A stretch of DNA of 64,000 nucleotides from Anaeromicropila populeti (GTDB lineage: Bacteria; Bacillota; Clostridia; Lachnospirales; Lachnospiraceae): positions 62,001 through 126,000 of the forward strand of contig NZ_FOYZ01000011.1 in NCBI RefSeq assembly GCF_900112775.1. The letters run 5' to 3'. The first letter of the stretch is position 1, and every line of letters starts with the position of its first letter. Below, one piece after another: positions 26,240 to 36,594 of the stretch. The notes beneath the pieces were generated by a model, which was given only the letters and a program-made list of their open reading frames with translations, searched no databases and was not told where the DNA came from. Made by a program: the position numbers and the translations under genes.

Positions 26240-27352
26240 TTGAGTAAATACATTTTACAGTATAATTTGCAGTTTTTTGCAAAAGATGGGCCTGGAGGAG
26301 AGAAGACAGAAGAACCTACCTCGAAGAAATTATCAGATGCCAGAGAAAAGGGACAGGTTGCCAGAAGTGCTGATTTGGTAACTGCGGTAATGTTATTGTC
26401 ACTTTTTTTAATGTTAAAGATTTTTGTTGGTTCCATGGGTAACAGATTAATGGCGATATACTATAGTGATTTTACCAGAATGGCTGAAATAGCACAATTC
26501 GATTTTACGGCTCAGTTGGTGCAGTCGTTATTTCAAAATCTGATGATACAGATTCTAATGGTAACGCTACCTATTTTTTTGTTTTCATATATTTTGACAA
26601 TTGGGGTTGAAATTTATCAAGTTAAATGGAAGCCTACACTGGAACCACTAAAGCCTAAACTTGATAAAGTGAATCCTATTAGTGGCATGAAGAAACTAAT
26701 ATCAATGGATAAGATTATGGAGCTGTTAAAATCACTGCTGAAATTAGGAATAATAGGAATTATTGTTTATACTACTTTAAATTCCCAGTGGGGATTGATA
26801 CTCCAAGTATATGATTATACATTGGAACAGGCAATTGCTGTAATTGGTAATGTTATTATTGATTTAGGTTTGAAAATTAGTGTTTGCTTTTTTATTTTTG
26901 CATTTGCAGATGTTTTTTATCAAAAGCGCAAGTTTAGAAAAGATATGATGATGACAAAGCAAGAAATAAAAGACGAATATAAAAATACAGAGGGTGATCC
27001 TCAAATTAAAGGGAAAATCAGGCAGAAAATGAGGGAAGTTTCACGCCAAAGAATGATGCAGGCTTTGAAGGAAGCGGATGTAGTTATAACAAATCCTACA
27101 CATTTTGCAGTTGCGGTAAAATATGATAAAGATGCCAGTAGTGCACCAGTTGTTGTTGCTAAAGGGGCAGATTTGCTGGCTGCTAAGATAAAAGAGGTGG
27201 CCAGAGAGAATGATATAGAAATAGTTGAAAATAAACCATTAGCACGAATGATTTATTTTAATGTAGAATTAGGTGATGAAATTCCCCAGGAACTATATCA
27301 AATGGTTGCGGAGGTTCTAGCATATGTTTATCGTATTAAAAACAAACTATAA
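26240..27352 (+). CDS. flhB: Flagellar export switch protein FlhB
   Basis: 370 residues. Four membrane helices are followed by a cytoplasmic domain with the self-cleavage site NPTH (about 285-288). The N-terminus (NLQFFAKDG, then EEPTSKKLSDAREKGQVA) matches clostridial FlhB. Cleavage lets FlhB change from rod/hook to filament substrates under FliK control. TTG at 26240 is preceded by AAAGGAAAG. Confidence 0.96.
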   Translation: MSKYILQYNLQFFAKDGPGGEKTEEPTSKKLSDAREKGQVARSADLVTAVMLLSLFLMLKIFVGSMGNRLMAIYYSDFTRMAEIAQFDFTAQLVQSLFQNLMIQILMVTLPIFLFSYILTIGVEIYQVKWKPTLEPLKPKLDKVNPISGMKKLISMDKIMELLKSLLKLGIIGIIVYTTLNSQWGLILQVYDYTLEQAIAVIGNVIIDLGLKISVCFFIFAFADVFYQKRKFRKDMMMTKQEIKDEYKNTEGDPQIKGKIRQKMREVSRQRMMQALKEADVVITNPTHFAVAVKYDKDASSAPVVVAKGADLLAAKIKEVARENDIEIVENKPLARMIYFNVELGDEIPQELYQMVAEVLAYVYRIKNKL

Positions 27353-27370
27353 GGAAGGAGGAACTGACAT

Positions 27371-29404
27371 ATGAAAAAAGGTGATATAGGAGTTGGCTTG
27401 TTTGTTTTATCGGCAATTATTTTCTTCATTATTCCCATGCCTTCTATATTATTAGATGTATTTTTAGCATTAAATATTTCGATTTCAATGATAATATTAT
27501 TCAATTCTATGTTTGCAAAAGAAGCGCTGGATATGTCGTTTTTTCCAACCATGCTCTTATTTACAACACTTTTTCGTATCTCCTTGAATATTTCTTCTAC
27601 AAAGTTGATTTTATTATATGGTAATCCAGGCAGTGTAGTTAGAACTTTTGGACAGTTCGTTGGTGGTGGAAATCTGATTACGGGTTCCATTGTATTTGTT
27701 ATTTTAGTTTTAGTACAGTTCATTGTAATTAATAAGGGTTCAGAAAGAGTGTCTGAGGTAACAGCGCGGTTTACGCTGGATGCCATGCCGGGAAAGCAAA
27801 TGGCAATAGATGCGGATCTGAATACTGGTGCAATTACAGATGTGGAAGCACAGCAAAGAAGAAATAAAATACAAGAAGAAGCAAGCTTTTTTGGAGCCAT
27901 GGATGGTGCTACTAAATACGTAAAAGGAGATGCTACAGCTGGTTTGATTATTACAATAATCAATTTAGTTGGTGGTATGGCCATGGGGGTAATGTTTCAG
28001 AATCTTACCATGCAGGAAGCAGTCTCAAGATTTACCATTTTAACAATTGGTGATGGTTTGGTAAGTCAGATACCATCACTTATGATTTCTCTTGCAACAG
28101 GTATTATTGTTACTAAGGCGTCCAAAAATGCAGATATGGGCGATATTCTTATCAAACAGTTATTTTCAATTCCAAAGGTACTTTATATGGTTGGTGGAAG
28201 TATGCTGTTTCTGGGAATAGTAACCCCGTTGCCTTTTCTTATTTTTGCTGTCTATGGAACAATGTTTATTATTACTGGATTTTTAATCCAAAAGAAAATT
28301 GGTATTGAAAATATTGAAGTAGAAGTGAATGAGGAAGAAGCCGATGCAGATGAAATTCGGCGTCCAGAAAATGTGGTATCCCTTCTACAGGTAGATCCAA
28401 TTGAACTGGAGTTTGGATATGGAATTATTCCATTAGCAGATGTAAATCAAGGCGGAGATTTATTAGACCGTGTCGTAATGATACGTAGACAGGTTGCTTT
28501 GGAATTAGGCTGTGTAGTACCTATTATACGTCTGCGTGATAATATTCAGCTTAATCCTAATCAATATATAATTAAAATTAAGGGTGTTCCTGTAAGCGAG
28601 GGAGAGATTCTCTTTGATCATTATATGGCGATGAATCCAGGGTATGTGGAGGAAGAAATAACAGGAATTCCTACATTTGAACCATCCTTTCACCTACCTG
28701 CAATCTGGATAAATGAAAATCAGAGAGAGCGGGCAGAAACCCTTGGATATACAGTAGTAGATCCACCATCTATTATTGCAACTCATCTGACAGAAATAAT
28801 CAGGAAGCATTTGGATGAATTATTAACAAGACAAGATGTACAGGGATTGATTAATAATGTAAAAGAAGCAAATACTACCCTTGTGGATGAATTAGTACCT
28901 AAGCTTCTAGGTGTTGGTGAAATTCAAAAGGTTTTACAAAATCTATTGCGGGAGGGTATTTCCATTCGCGATTTAATTACAATTTTTGAAACATTAGCAG
29001 ACTATGCTTCTACCACTCGTGACACTGATATATTAACTGAATATGTAAGGCAAAGTTTAAAACGTGCCATTTCAAATAAGTATTTTCCACATAATGAGAC
29101 AACAAGCGTTGTAACTTTGGATCCTAAAATTGAACAGGATATTATGGAGTCAGTGAAACAGACGGAGCAGGGTGCGTATTTAACATTGGATCCTGAAAAA
29201 TCACAAAATATAATAAGTGCACTAAGTGAAGAAATTACAAAACTTCAAAATCTTGGTAAGAATCCAATTATTATTACATCTCCGATTGTGAGAATGTATT
29301 TTAAAAAATTAACATCAGATTATTTTAAAGATTTAGTTGTTATTTCTTATAATGAAATTGATTCAAATGTTGAATTACAATCAGTTGGGATGGTGACAAT
29401 TTAG
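27371..29404 (+). CDS. flhA: Flagellar export protein FlhA
   Basis: 677 residues, the usual length. About eight membrane helices occupy the first 320 residues, with the conserved cytoplasmic loop FTLDAMPGKQMAIDADL. The C-terminal half is the large cytoplasmic docking domain that binds chaperone-substrate complexes. AAGGAGG precedes the ATG. The stop overlaps the flhF GTG. Confidence 0.97.
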   Translation: MKKGDIGVGLFVLSAIIFFIIPMPSILLDVFLALNISISMIILFNSMFAKEALDMSFFPTMLLFTTLFRISLNISSTKLILLYGNPGSVVRTFGQFVGGGNLITGSIVFVILVLVQFIVINKGSERVSEVTARFTLDAMPGKQMAIDADLNTGAITDVEAQQRRNKIQEEASFFGAMDGATKYVKGDATAGLIITIINLVGGMAMGVMFQNLTMQEAVSRFTILTIGDGLVSQIPSLMISLATGIIVTKASKNADMGDILIKQLFSIPKVLYMVGGSMLFLGIVTPLPFLIFAVYGTMFIITGFLIQKKIGIENIEVEVNEEEADADEIRRPENVVSLLQVDPIELEFGYGIIPLADVNQGGDLLDRVVMIRRQVALELGCVVPIIRLRDNIQLNPNQYIIKIKGVPVSEGEILFDHYMAMNPGYVEEEITGIPTFEPSFHLPAIWINENQRERAETLGYTVVDPPSIIATHLTEIIRKHLDELLTRQDVQGLINNVKEANTTLVDELVPKLLGVGEIQKVLQNLLREGISIRDLITIFETLADYASTTRDTDILTEYVRQSLKRAISNKYFPHNETTSVVTLDPKIEQDIMESVKQTEQGAYLTLDPEKSQNIISALSEEITKLQNLGKNPIIITSPIVRMYFKKLTSDYFKDLVVISYNEIDSNVELQSVGMVTI

Positions 29405-30615
29405 TGATTATTAAAAAGTTTGAAGCAGAAACTGAAACAGAGGCAATGCTTCTTGTTAAAAAGGAATTAGGAAAAGATGCTATCGTTTTGAACATGAAAA
29501 CAATCCGGCCGCGGGGAATTTATCGTTTCTGGAGAAAAAAAATGGTTGAAATTACAGCTGCGGTAGATGATAATGTTTCTAAAGATAAGGCTGAAGGACA
29601 AACAATTGATTCCGGACTAAGAAAAGCAGACAATTTACAGCCTGCATCTAATACAAAAAGATTTATGGATTTTTTGGAAAGTGAAGATAGGTTAGGAACA
29701 CTTTCAACAGGAACCTCAGAAAATGCAATTGAAAAAAAACTGAATAATCTTCAAGAGTTACTAGAACAGCAGATAAAAGAAAAACCAGAGATAAAGAATG
29801 CAGATAATAAAGCAGAAGAGAAACAGGATGCTTGTATTGAGCTGATTCAGGAGCAGCTTATAAACAATGAAGTTGATCAGGTGTTTGTCAAACAGATAAT
29901 GGATGAAATTAGCAAGTCGATAAAAAAGGATTCTTCTGTAGACTCAGTTCTTTCTAGTGTATACCAGAAAATTATTTTAAAATTAGGACAGCCTAAGTTT
30001 ATTGAACTTGAGGAAGGAAAGAGAAAATGTGTTTTTTTTATTGGACCTACAGGTGTTGGGAAAACAACCACCATCGCTAAAATAGCTTCAAATTTGAAAT
30101 TAAAACAAAAGGCAAAAGTTAGCTTGATTACCTCGGATACTTATCGAATTGCAGCAGTTGAACAATTAAGAACATATGCAAATATTCTTGGAATTCCATT
30201 GAGTGTGGTGTATACTAAAGAAGAACTTGAAGCAGAAAAGAAAAAGTATGAGGACTATGATATTCTTTTAATAGATACTGCTGGACGTTCTCATAAAAAC
30301 AATGAGCAGCAGGAAGATATGAAACAGTTAATTGATACAATACCTGAAGATGAGCGTGAGGTATTTCTGGTTTTGAGTGCTACAACAAAATATAAAGATT
30401 TGATAAAAATCACAGAAAGATATAGTGAAATCACAGATTACAGTTTAATATTTACCAAGCTGGATGAGACAAGCAGCCTGGGCAATATACTAAATGTTAA
30501 GCTGCTTACAAAGGCACCTCTTTCGTATACAACATGGGGGCAGAATGTTCCAGATGACATCAGTAATATCGATGCACAAAGTATAGCAAAAAAGCTGTTG
30601 GGAGGAAATGATTGA
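29404..30615 (+). CDS. flhF: Flagellar SRP-like GTPase FlhF
   Basis: 403 residues. A variable basic/acidic N-terminal region is followed by the NG GTPase domain with P-loop GPTGVGKTTTIAKIA, ITSDTYRIAAVEQLRTYA and DTAGRS. FlhF helps set the number and place of flagella together with FlhG. The GTG start overlaps the flhA stop by one base. Confidence 0.96.
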   Translation: MIIKKFEAETETEAMLLVKKELGKDAIVLNMKTIRPRGIYRFWRKKMVEITAAVDDNVSKDKAEGQTIDSGLRKADNLQPASNTKRFMDFLESEDRLGTLSTGTSENAIEKKLNNLQELLEQQIKEKPEIKNADNKAEEKQDACIELIQEQLINNEVDQVFVKQIMDEISKSIKKDSSVDSVLSSVYQKIILKLGQPKFIELEEGKRKCVFFIGPTGVGKTTTIAKIASNLKLKQKAKVSLITSDTYRIAAVEQLRTYANILGIPLSVVYTKEELEAEKKKYEDYDILLIDTAGRSHKNNEQQEDMKQLIDTIPEDEREVFLVLSATTKYKDLIKITERYSEITDYSLIFTKLDETSSLGNILNVKLLTKAPLSYTTWGQNVPDDISNIDAQSIAKKLLGGND

Positions 30616-31496
30616 TGGACCAGGCTTCACAATTGAGAAAGATGATTAGCAGCCAGAGCCAGCCAGGTAATTTTGCTAAGGTTGTAACTATAACAAGCGG
30701 AAAAGGTGGAGTTGGCAAATCTAATATTTCAGTTAATCTGGCAATTCACTTGCGGCGTTTAGGAAACCGCGTAATTATTCTGGATGCAGATTTTGGATTA
30801 GCAAATGTTGAGGTAATGTTTGGGGTGAGACCATCCTATAATTTATCTGACTTAATTTTTAAAGGAAAAGATTTAAAGGAAATTATTACGGATGGACCAG
30901 AAGGAATAGGGATTATTTCAGGAGGATCTGGAATTCAGGAAATGGCCAATTTGACTAAATATCAAATATCAAACCTGACAGGCAAGCTTAGTGAACTGGA
31001 TGAGATGGCAGACATTATTATTATTGATACAGGAGCCGGAATTTCTGATTCAGTGATTGAATTTGCTACCTACAGCAGTGAATTAATTTTAATTGCGACT
31101 CCAGAACCAACTTCCATTACGGATGCGTATGCACTGTTAAAAACATTAAACAAGAAGGATGAATATAATAAGGAAAAAGCGATTAAAATGATTACAAACC
31201 GTGTGGAATCCATAAAAGAGGGGAAAGAGCTATTTGTGAAGTTAAATACAGTAGTTGGCAGATTTTTAGATGTCAAGCTGGAACATTTAGGTTCTGTACC
31301 ACAGGATGCTAACGTTTCAAAGGCGGTTATGAGACAGACACCATTTTCAATTGCTTATCCTAATTCGGTGGCAGCAAAAGCTATTTCAGAGTTGGCGGAA
31401 ATGATTCAGACCAATGAAGTTTATAGTCAGAAAAATCGTAAGGGAATTCACTATTTATTTTCTAATCTTTTCGGTGATAAGGATAAAATGGTTTAG
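30615..31496 (+). CDS. flhG: MinD-like ATPase FlhG
   Basis: 293 residues from ATG 30615, eight bases after GGAGGA and overlapping the flhF stop (TGATG). The deviant Walker A is SGKGGVGKSN, with DADFGLANVEVMFG downstream and a C-terminal membrane-targeting helix likely. The N-terminal activation helix starts MDQASQLRKM, the region that stimulates FlhF GTPase. FlhG limits flagellar number. A TTG one codon earlier is possible. Confidence 0.94.
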   Translation: MDQASQLRKMISSQSQPGNFAKVVTITSGKGGVGKSNISVNLAIHLRRLGNRVIILDADFGLANVEVMFGVRPSYNLSDLIFKGKDLKEIITDGPEGIGIISGGSGIQEMANLTKYQISNLTGKLSELDEMADIIIIDTGAGISDSVIEFATYSSELILIATPEPTSITDAYALLKTLNKKDEYNKEKAIKMITNRVESIKEGKELFVKLNTVVGRFLDVKLEHLGSVPQDANVSKAVMRQTPFSIAYPNSVAAKAISELAEMIQTNEVYSQKNRKGIHYLFSNLFGDKDKMV

Positions 31497-31514
31497 TAGT
31501 GGGAGGTTAATAGT

Positions 31515-32279
31515 ATGAGTTCAGGTATATTTAACATTGGTGACAAAATTGAACTATACAAAGACAAGGAATATAGTGAAGATCAGATACGTAAAAAATA
31601 TGTAAGTCAGTTTCTTGATTTTGAAGAAGACGAGAAAATTAAGATTGCAATGCCAATTGAGAGCGGAAGGTTAGTTCCATTATCAATTGGAGACGTATAT
31701 AAAATGCTTTTCTATACAGATAACGGTATGTACCAGTGTCAAGGAAAAATAGTAGATCGCTTTAGGGAGAAAAATATTTTTTTCTTAGTAGTAGAACTAT
31801 TAACGGATTTAGAACGTTTTCAGAGAAGAGAATTTTATCGGTTTGAGTGTGTTCTAAATGGCAGATGCCGGATGATTAGTAAGGAAGAGGAACTGCTGCT
31901 TGAAAAACTACAAACCAGTGAGGTCAGTTTAGAACAATTGAATGCACAGTATCAGGCTGTGTTAGCAGATATGGAGAGTCAGTGGAACGATGTAGTTTTT
32001 ATTAATTTAAGTGGTGGTGGAGCAAAGTTTAATTCTAGAACAAGATATGAAAGTGGAAATAAATTAATTGTTCAGATGGAGATTCCTATTAATAATGTGC
32101 CTGTGCAGTTTGAATTACGTGCTCTAATAGTTGCGTCAGAAGCGATGTTTAACAGAAGTGGATTTTATGAAACAAGAATAAAATTCCTCAAAATTGGGAA
32201 GAAGGAAAGAGAAGACATTATTAAATTTATTTTTGAAGAAGAACGGCGTCAGAGACAAAGAAAAAAAGGAATGGTGTGA
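31515..32279 (+). CDS. YcgR-like flagellar brake protein with PilZ domain
   Basis: 254 residues. An N-terminal YcgR-like barrel (about 1-95) precedes a PilZ domain with both c-di-GMP motifs: RxxxR (R105-R109 in QRREFYRF) and NxSxxG (N164-G169 in INLSGGG). The gap of 54 residues between the motifs is longer than usual and holds a helical, glutamate-rich insertion (about 121-157). In other bacteria such proteins bind FliG/MotA and slow the motor when c-di-GMP is high. The gene lies between flhG and cheB. Confidence 0.88.
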   Translation: MSSGIFNIGDKIELYKDKEYSEDQIRKKYVSQFLDFEEDEKIKIAMPIESGRLVPLSIGDVYKMLFYTDNGMYQCQGKIVDRFREKNIFFLVVELLTDLERFQRREFYRFECVLNGRCRMISKEEELLLEKLQTSEVSLEQLNAQYQAVLADMESQWNDVVFINLSGGGAKFNSRTRYESGNKLIVQMEIPINNVPVQFELRALIVASEAMFNRSGFYETRIKFLKIGKKEREDIIKFIFEEERRQRQRKKGMV

Positions 32280-33377
32280 TTGAAAAAAAATATTTTGGTT
32301 ATAGATGACTCTGCACTTATGAGAAGGGTTATTTCTGATATAATTAAGAGTGATGATAGATATCAGGTTTCCGGACTAGCTGCGAATGGACTGGAAGGGT
32401 TTGATTTATTAACACGCAAAAGCTTTGATGTTGCTATTCTAGATATTAATATGCCTAAAATGAATGGACTTGAATTGTTAGAAAAGCTTAGAAAGCATAA
32501 CGTAAAGACAAAAATAATTGTAGTTAGTACAGTAGCGAAAGAAGGTGCTGTTGAAACAATTAGAGCGTTGGAACTTGGTGCCTTCGATTTTGTTACAAAG
32601 CCTGACAGTTTTTATGAGACTAAAACAGATTCATTTCGTATTCATGTTATTGATGCAATTGCTTGCGCTATAGAAGCAAGTGAGGGTTTTGCACAAACAC
32701 CACAAAGGGAAGCAGGTACGGCTGCAAAAAGATCCGTTGTTCAGCCTAAGCTAAGGAACCGAATTGCTGACAGAGTAAGACCTATTACAAAAAGCAGCGG
32801 AAATAAGCTGGTTGCATTAGCTTGTTCCACAGGGGGGCCTAAGGCATTACAATCTATCATTCCATATTTGCCTGAAAATCTTAATGCACCTATTCTGATC
32901 GTACAGCATATGCCAGAAGGGTTTACCCGTTCACTGGCAAACAGACTGAATGAAATGAGTAAAATCAGTGTAAAAGAAGCCGAGGATGGAGATATTATTG
33001 AAAAAGGTAATGTCTACATTGCAAAGGGCGGTCACCAAATGAGTGTAGTCAGAAAGGACAGCAGATACAAACTGTCAATAACAAAAGATGAACCAAGGAA
33101 TGGATTAAGACCATGCGCGGATATTATGTATGAGTCTTTAGTGAATTCTGATTATCATGAAATAATTTGTGTTGTTCTAACGGGAATGGGTAGTGATGGC
33201 ACAAAAGGAATTACACAGCTAAATAACAGTAATAGTATTTATGTTGTGGGACAAAATGCTGAAACATCTACTGTTTACGGAATGCCTAAGGTTATTGCTG
33301 ATGCTGGTTTAGTAGATGAGGTTCGGCCGTTAAATGAAATTGCAAATTCAATTATAAATCACGTGGGGGTGCAATGA
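32280..33377 (+). CDS. cheB: Chemotaxis protein-glutamate methylesterase CheB
   Basis: 365 residues. A receiver domain (VIDDSALMRRV; phospho-acceptor in AILDINMPKMNG) is joined by a linker to the methylesterase domain, with catalytic Ser in ACSTGGPKAL, His in VQHMPEGFTRSLA and Asp in LTGMGSDGTKGI. CheB demethylates and deamidates chemoreceptors. TTG at 32280 directly follows the preceding stop. The partner methyltransferase CheR is not in the window. Confidence 0.96.
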   Translation: MKKNILVIDDSALMRRVISDIIKSDDRYQVSGLAANGLEGFDLLTRKSFDVAILDINMPKMNGLELLEKLRKHNVKTKIIVVSTVAKEGAVETIRALELGAFDFVTKPDSFYETKTDSFRIHVIDAIACAIEASEGFAQTPQREAGTAAKRSVVQPKLRNRIADRVRPITKSSGNKLVALACSTGGPKALQSIIPYLPENLNAPILIVQHMPEGFTRSLANRLNEMSKISVKEAEDGDIIEKGNVYIAKGGHQMSVVRKDSRYKLSITKDEPRNGLRPCADIMYESLVNSDYHEIICVVLTGMGSDGTKGITQLNNSNSIYVVGQNAETSTVYGMPKVIADAGLVDEVRPLNEIANSIINHVGVQ

Positions 33378-33378
33378 T

Positions 33379-35478
33379 ATGGACGTAAGTCAATATTTAG
33401 AGATATTTATCGATGAAACAAAAGAACATTTACAAAGTCTGAATGAACAATTACTGATTTTGGAAAAGGAACCAGATAATACAGATACAATTAACGAAAT
33501 TTTTCGTGCTGCTCATTCTCTTAAAGGTATGGCTGGTACAATGGGATACAAGAGAATGCAGCGGTTGACTCACGATATGGAAAATGTTTTTTCTGAAATC
33601 CGAAATGGTAAAATGTCAGTATCTGCTCATCTTGTGGATGTTCTATTTCAAGGCTTGGATGCGTTAGAGGGCTATTTAGCACAAATACAGGAAAATGCCA
33701 ACGAAGGTGAAGAAGACAATGAGGAAATAATTCAAGCATTAAACAATATTCTGGAGGAAGGGCTTGGCGGAGGAAATCAAACTAAGCCAGCTGCAAGTGC
33801 AGAAACTAAGACGGAGATAAAGGCTGAGGCGGTACATATTGCTGAAACCCAATCAAACGGATTAGAAAAATATAAGGATTTTGTTTTTGCAGATTATGAA
33901 AGACATGCAATTGAAAAAGCTTTTGAAGAAAAACAGAATGTATTTGGATTAACTGTTTCCATTGTTGAAACCTGCTTATTAAAAGCTGCGAGAGCATTTC
34001 TTGTATTTAAAGCTTTGGAAGAAATGGGAGAAATTATTAAATCTGTTCCAGATGTACAGGATATTGAAGATGAAAAGTTTGAGAATGATTTCAGTCTTGT
34101 ATTGTTAACGAAATGCAGTTATGATGAGGTAAGAAATGCAGTTCTTAATGTATCAGAAGTAAAAGATCTGGCAATGGGCACAATCGAGTTGGAAAAAGAG
34201 GAAGAAGAGAAAAAGGAACAGCAGGCGGACTCTAATCAGTCACCAGCACAAAGTGCAGCGGTTCAGGCTAAGAAGGAAAAGAATGCAGCGGCGGCAGCAA
34301 AACAAGCAGCCAAGCCAGTTGTTAACCGTTCTGTTCGTGTAGATATTGAAAAATTAGATGTATTAATGAATCTTGTCAGTGAGTTAATTATTGCCAAAAA
34401 TGGTCTGGTATCAATTGGAGCCTCCGAAGGTGATAATAAAAATTATTCTGGCTTTAATGAACAGATTGAATACTTGGAAAGGGTTACTACTAATTTACAT
34501 GAATCAGTTATGAAGGTTCGAATGATGCCAATTGAAAGTGTTGTAAATAAATTTCCACGTATGATTCGTGATTTAACCAAAAAGTTAAATAAAAATATGG
34601 AATTGTACATGAGTGGTGAAGACACAGAACTGGATCGAACAGTAATTGATGAGATTGGTGATCCGTTGATGCATCTGTTAAGAAATGCAGCGGATCATGG
34701 TTTGGAAAGTAACGCCGAAAGAGTGGCGATGGGTAAACCTGAGGTAGGTTCCATTTTCTTGAATGCTTATCAGGACGGTAATAACGTTGTGATTGAGGTA
34801 AAAGATGATGGAAGAGGAATCGATGTGAAAAAGGTAAAAGCAAAAGCATTAGAAAAAGGTACCATTTCACATGAGCAGGCAGAATCCATGACGGATCAGG
34901 ATGTAATTGAACTATTGTTCCGCCCAAGTTTTTCTACCGCTGAAAAAATATCAGATGTTTCAGGCCGCGGAGTGGGATTGGATGTTGTTAAAAACAAAAT
35001 AGAAGGTCTAGGAGGAGATATTGAATGTCGTTCCGTACTAGGTGAAGGAAGTAAATTTATTATCCGGCTGCCACTGACATTAGCCATTATACAGGCACTG
35101 ATGGTGGAGCTTGGTGCAGAAAAATATGCGATACCTTTAGGCAGTATTCAGACAATTGAAGATATTCCATCTGAAGACATTAAATATGTTCAAACAAGAG
35201 AAGTAATTAATTTAAGAGGCAAAGTGATTCCTTTGATTCGGCTGGGAGATATTTTGGATGTTGAACCAATTGAAAAAGAGGATACAAACTTAACTGTAGT
35301 TATTGTTGCAAAAGGCGATAAGCTGGCAGGTCTGGTTGTTGATAATCTGATTGGACAGCAGGAAATTGTTATTAAATCAATTGGTAAGTATATTAATAAC
35401 AATAAAATTATTAGTGGAGCAACTATTCTTGGTGATGGTGAAGTGGCTCTAATTATAGATGCAAATATTTTAGTATAG
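33379..35478 (+). CDS. cheA: Chemotaxis histidine kinase CheA
   Basis: 699 residues. Domains in order: P1 with phospho-acceptor H46 (FRAAHSLKGMAGTMG), P2-like region (about 155-270), an Ala/Lys/Gln-rich linker, P3 dimerisation helices, P4 ATP-binding domain (LRNAADHGLES, DDGRGID, GRGVGLDVV) and P5 CheW-like domain. It autophosphorylates and passes phosphate to CheY and CheB. Starts one base after cheB. Confidence 0.97.
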   Translation: MDVSQYLEIFIDETKEHLQSLNEQLLILEKEPDNTDTINEIFRAAHSLKGMAGTMGYKRMQRLTHDMENVFSEIRNGKMSVSAHLVDVLFQGLDALEGYLAQIQENANEGEEDNEEIIQALNNILEEGLGGGNQTKPAASAETKTEIKAEAVHIAETQSNGLEKYKDFVFADYERHAIEKAFEEKQNVFGLTVSIVETCLLKAARAFLVFKALEEMGEIIKSVPDVQDIEDEKFENDFSLVLLTKCSYDEVRNAVLNVSEVKDLAMGTIELEKEEEEKKEQQADSNQSPAQSAAVQAKKEKNAAAAAKQAAKPVVNRSVRVDIEKLDVLMNLVSELIIAKNGLVSIGASEGDNKNYSGFNEQIEYLERVTTNLHESVMKVRMMPIESVVNKFPRMIRDLTKKLNKNMELYMSGEDTELDRTVIDEIGDPLMHLLRNAADHGLESNAERVAMGKPEVGSIFLNAYQDGNNVVIEVKDDGRGIDVKKVKAKALEKGTISHEQAESMTDQDVIELLFRPSFSTAEKISDVSGRGVGLDVVKNKIEGLGGDIECRSVLGEGSKFIIRLPLTLAIIQALMVELGAEKYAIPLGSIQTIEDIPSEDIKYVQTREVINLRGKVIPLIRLGDILDVEPIEKEDTNLTVVIVAKGDKLAGLVVDNLIGQQEIVIKSIGKYINNNKIISGATILGDGEVALIIDANILV

Positions 35479-35490
35479 GAGGTGCCAGAA

Positions 35491-35955
35491 ATGGGGGAAA
35501 ATACAAGAGTGACTTCCGGCGAAGGAAAACAATATATTGTTGTAGGTCTTGGTACAGAGCAATATGGTATCGATATTCAGTTTATTGATAATATTGTGAG
35601 AATGCAGAGGATTACAAGAGTACCGAAGGCACAGTCTTATTTTAAAGGTGTTATCAATTTGCGTGGTGAAATTATTCCTGTCATGAGTATGCGTTTGAAA
35701 TTTGGTTTAGCTGCTGATGAATATACCAATGCTACCAGAATTATCATTATAAAATTGGAGCCACAGTCTGCAATTGGAATTATTGTGGACGAAGTAAAAG
35801 AAGTAGTAATGCTTAGTGAGGATGTAATTGAAAAACCTAATTATGATAGCAATGATGAAAAAATTTCATATTTAAGTGGTATAGGAAAGCATAGTGGTAA
35901 TTTAATTTCATTACTAAATATTGCGGCTGTAATTATTGAGAAAGAAGCTATTTAG
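35491..35955 (+). CDS. cheW: Chemotaxis coupling protein CheW
   Basis: 154 residues, one CheW domain (GLGTEQYGIDIQFIDNIV; KGVINLRGEIIPVMSMR). It couples receptors to CheA. TAGGAGGT at 35475-35482 lies eight bases before ATG 35491; an in-frame GTG at 35482 would sit on the site itself. Starts 12 bases after cheA. Confidence 0.95.
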   Translation: MGENTRVTSGEGKQYIVVGLGTEQYGIDIQFIDNIVRMQRITRVPKAQSYFKGVINLRGEIIPVMSMRLKFGLAADEYTNATRIIIIKLEPQSAIGIIVDEVKEVVMLSEDVIEKPNYDSNDEKISYLSGIGKHSGNLISLLNIAAVIIEKEAI

Positions 35956-35964
35956 CGGGGTGAA

Positions 35965-36585
35965 ATGGTGTCAAAAATTGATTTAGACCACATAGAAATG
36001 ATGCAATATGATGTATTAAAGGAAATTGGTAATATTGGTGCAGGTAATGCAACAACTGCCTTATCCATGCTTATTAATGCTAAAGTTGATATGAAGGTTC
36101 CAAAGGTAGAGCTGCTTGAATTTCGGGAACTGGCAGATATTGTGGGAGGAGCAGAATCTCTTGTAGTAGGAATTCTGATTACCCTGGAAGGCGATATTCA
36201 CGGAATGATGATGTTTATGCTGGAGAAAATGTCAGCACATCACTTAGTAAATATTTTAATGGGTAAGAATATTGATAACTTTGAAGAATTTACAGAGATG
36301 GATTTATCTGCTCTTATGGAAATAGGAAATATTATCTCCGGTGCCTATTTATCTTCATTATCACAATTAACAAAGCTCTTTATTTCTTCTTCTGTGCCAT
36401 TGATGTCAATAGACATGGCAGGAGCAATTTTAAGTGTGCCAGCTATTGAATTTAGTAAGGTAGGGGATAAGGCATTATTGATTCAAAGCCAATTTGGAGA
36501 AAATGATACAGAGGTAAATGGATATTTCATTTTGATTCCTACTTTGGAGTCATATGATGAGATTATGAAGTCCTTAGGATTATAG
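35965..36585 (+). CDS. cheC: CheY-P phosphatase CheC
   Basis: 206 residues with the two CheC motifs EIGNIGAGNATTALS and MEIGNIISGAYLSSLS, each with the Glu/Asn pair needed for activity. CheC removes phosphate from CheY and binds CheD, forming a feedback on adaptation. With FliY in the same operon, the cell has two CheC-family phosphatases. Confidence 0.96.
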   Translation: MVSKIDLDHIEMMQYDVLKEIGNIGAGNATTALSMLINAKVDMKVPKVELLEFRELADIVGGAESLVVGILITLEGDIHGMMMFMLEKMSAHHLVNILMGKNIDNFEEFTEMDLSALMEIGNIISGAYLSSLSQLTKLFISSSVPLMSIDMAGAILSVPAIEFSKVGDKALLIQSQFGENDTEVNGYFILIPTLESYDEIMKSLGL

Positions 36586-36594
36586 GAGATTAGT

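Noticed and set aside
34508-34927. Minus-strand open frame of 139 codons inside cheA
   Set aside because: It is a shadow of the conserved cheA kinase domain.
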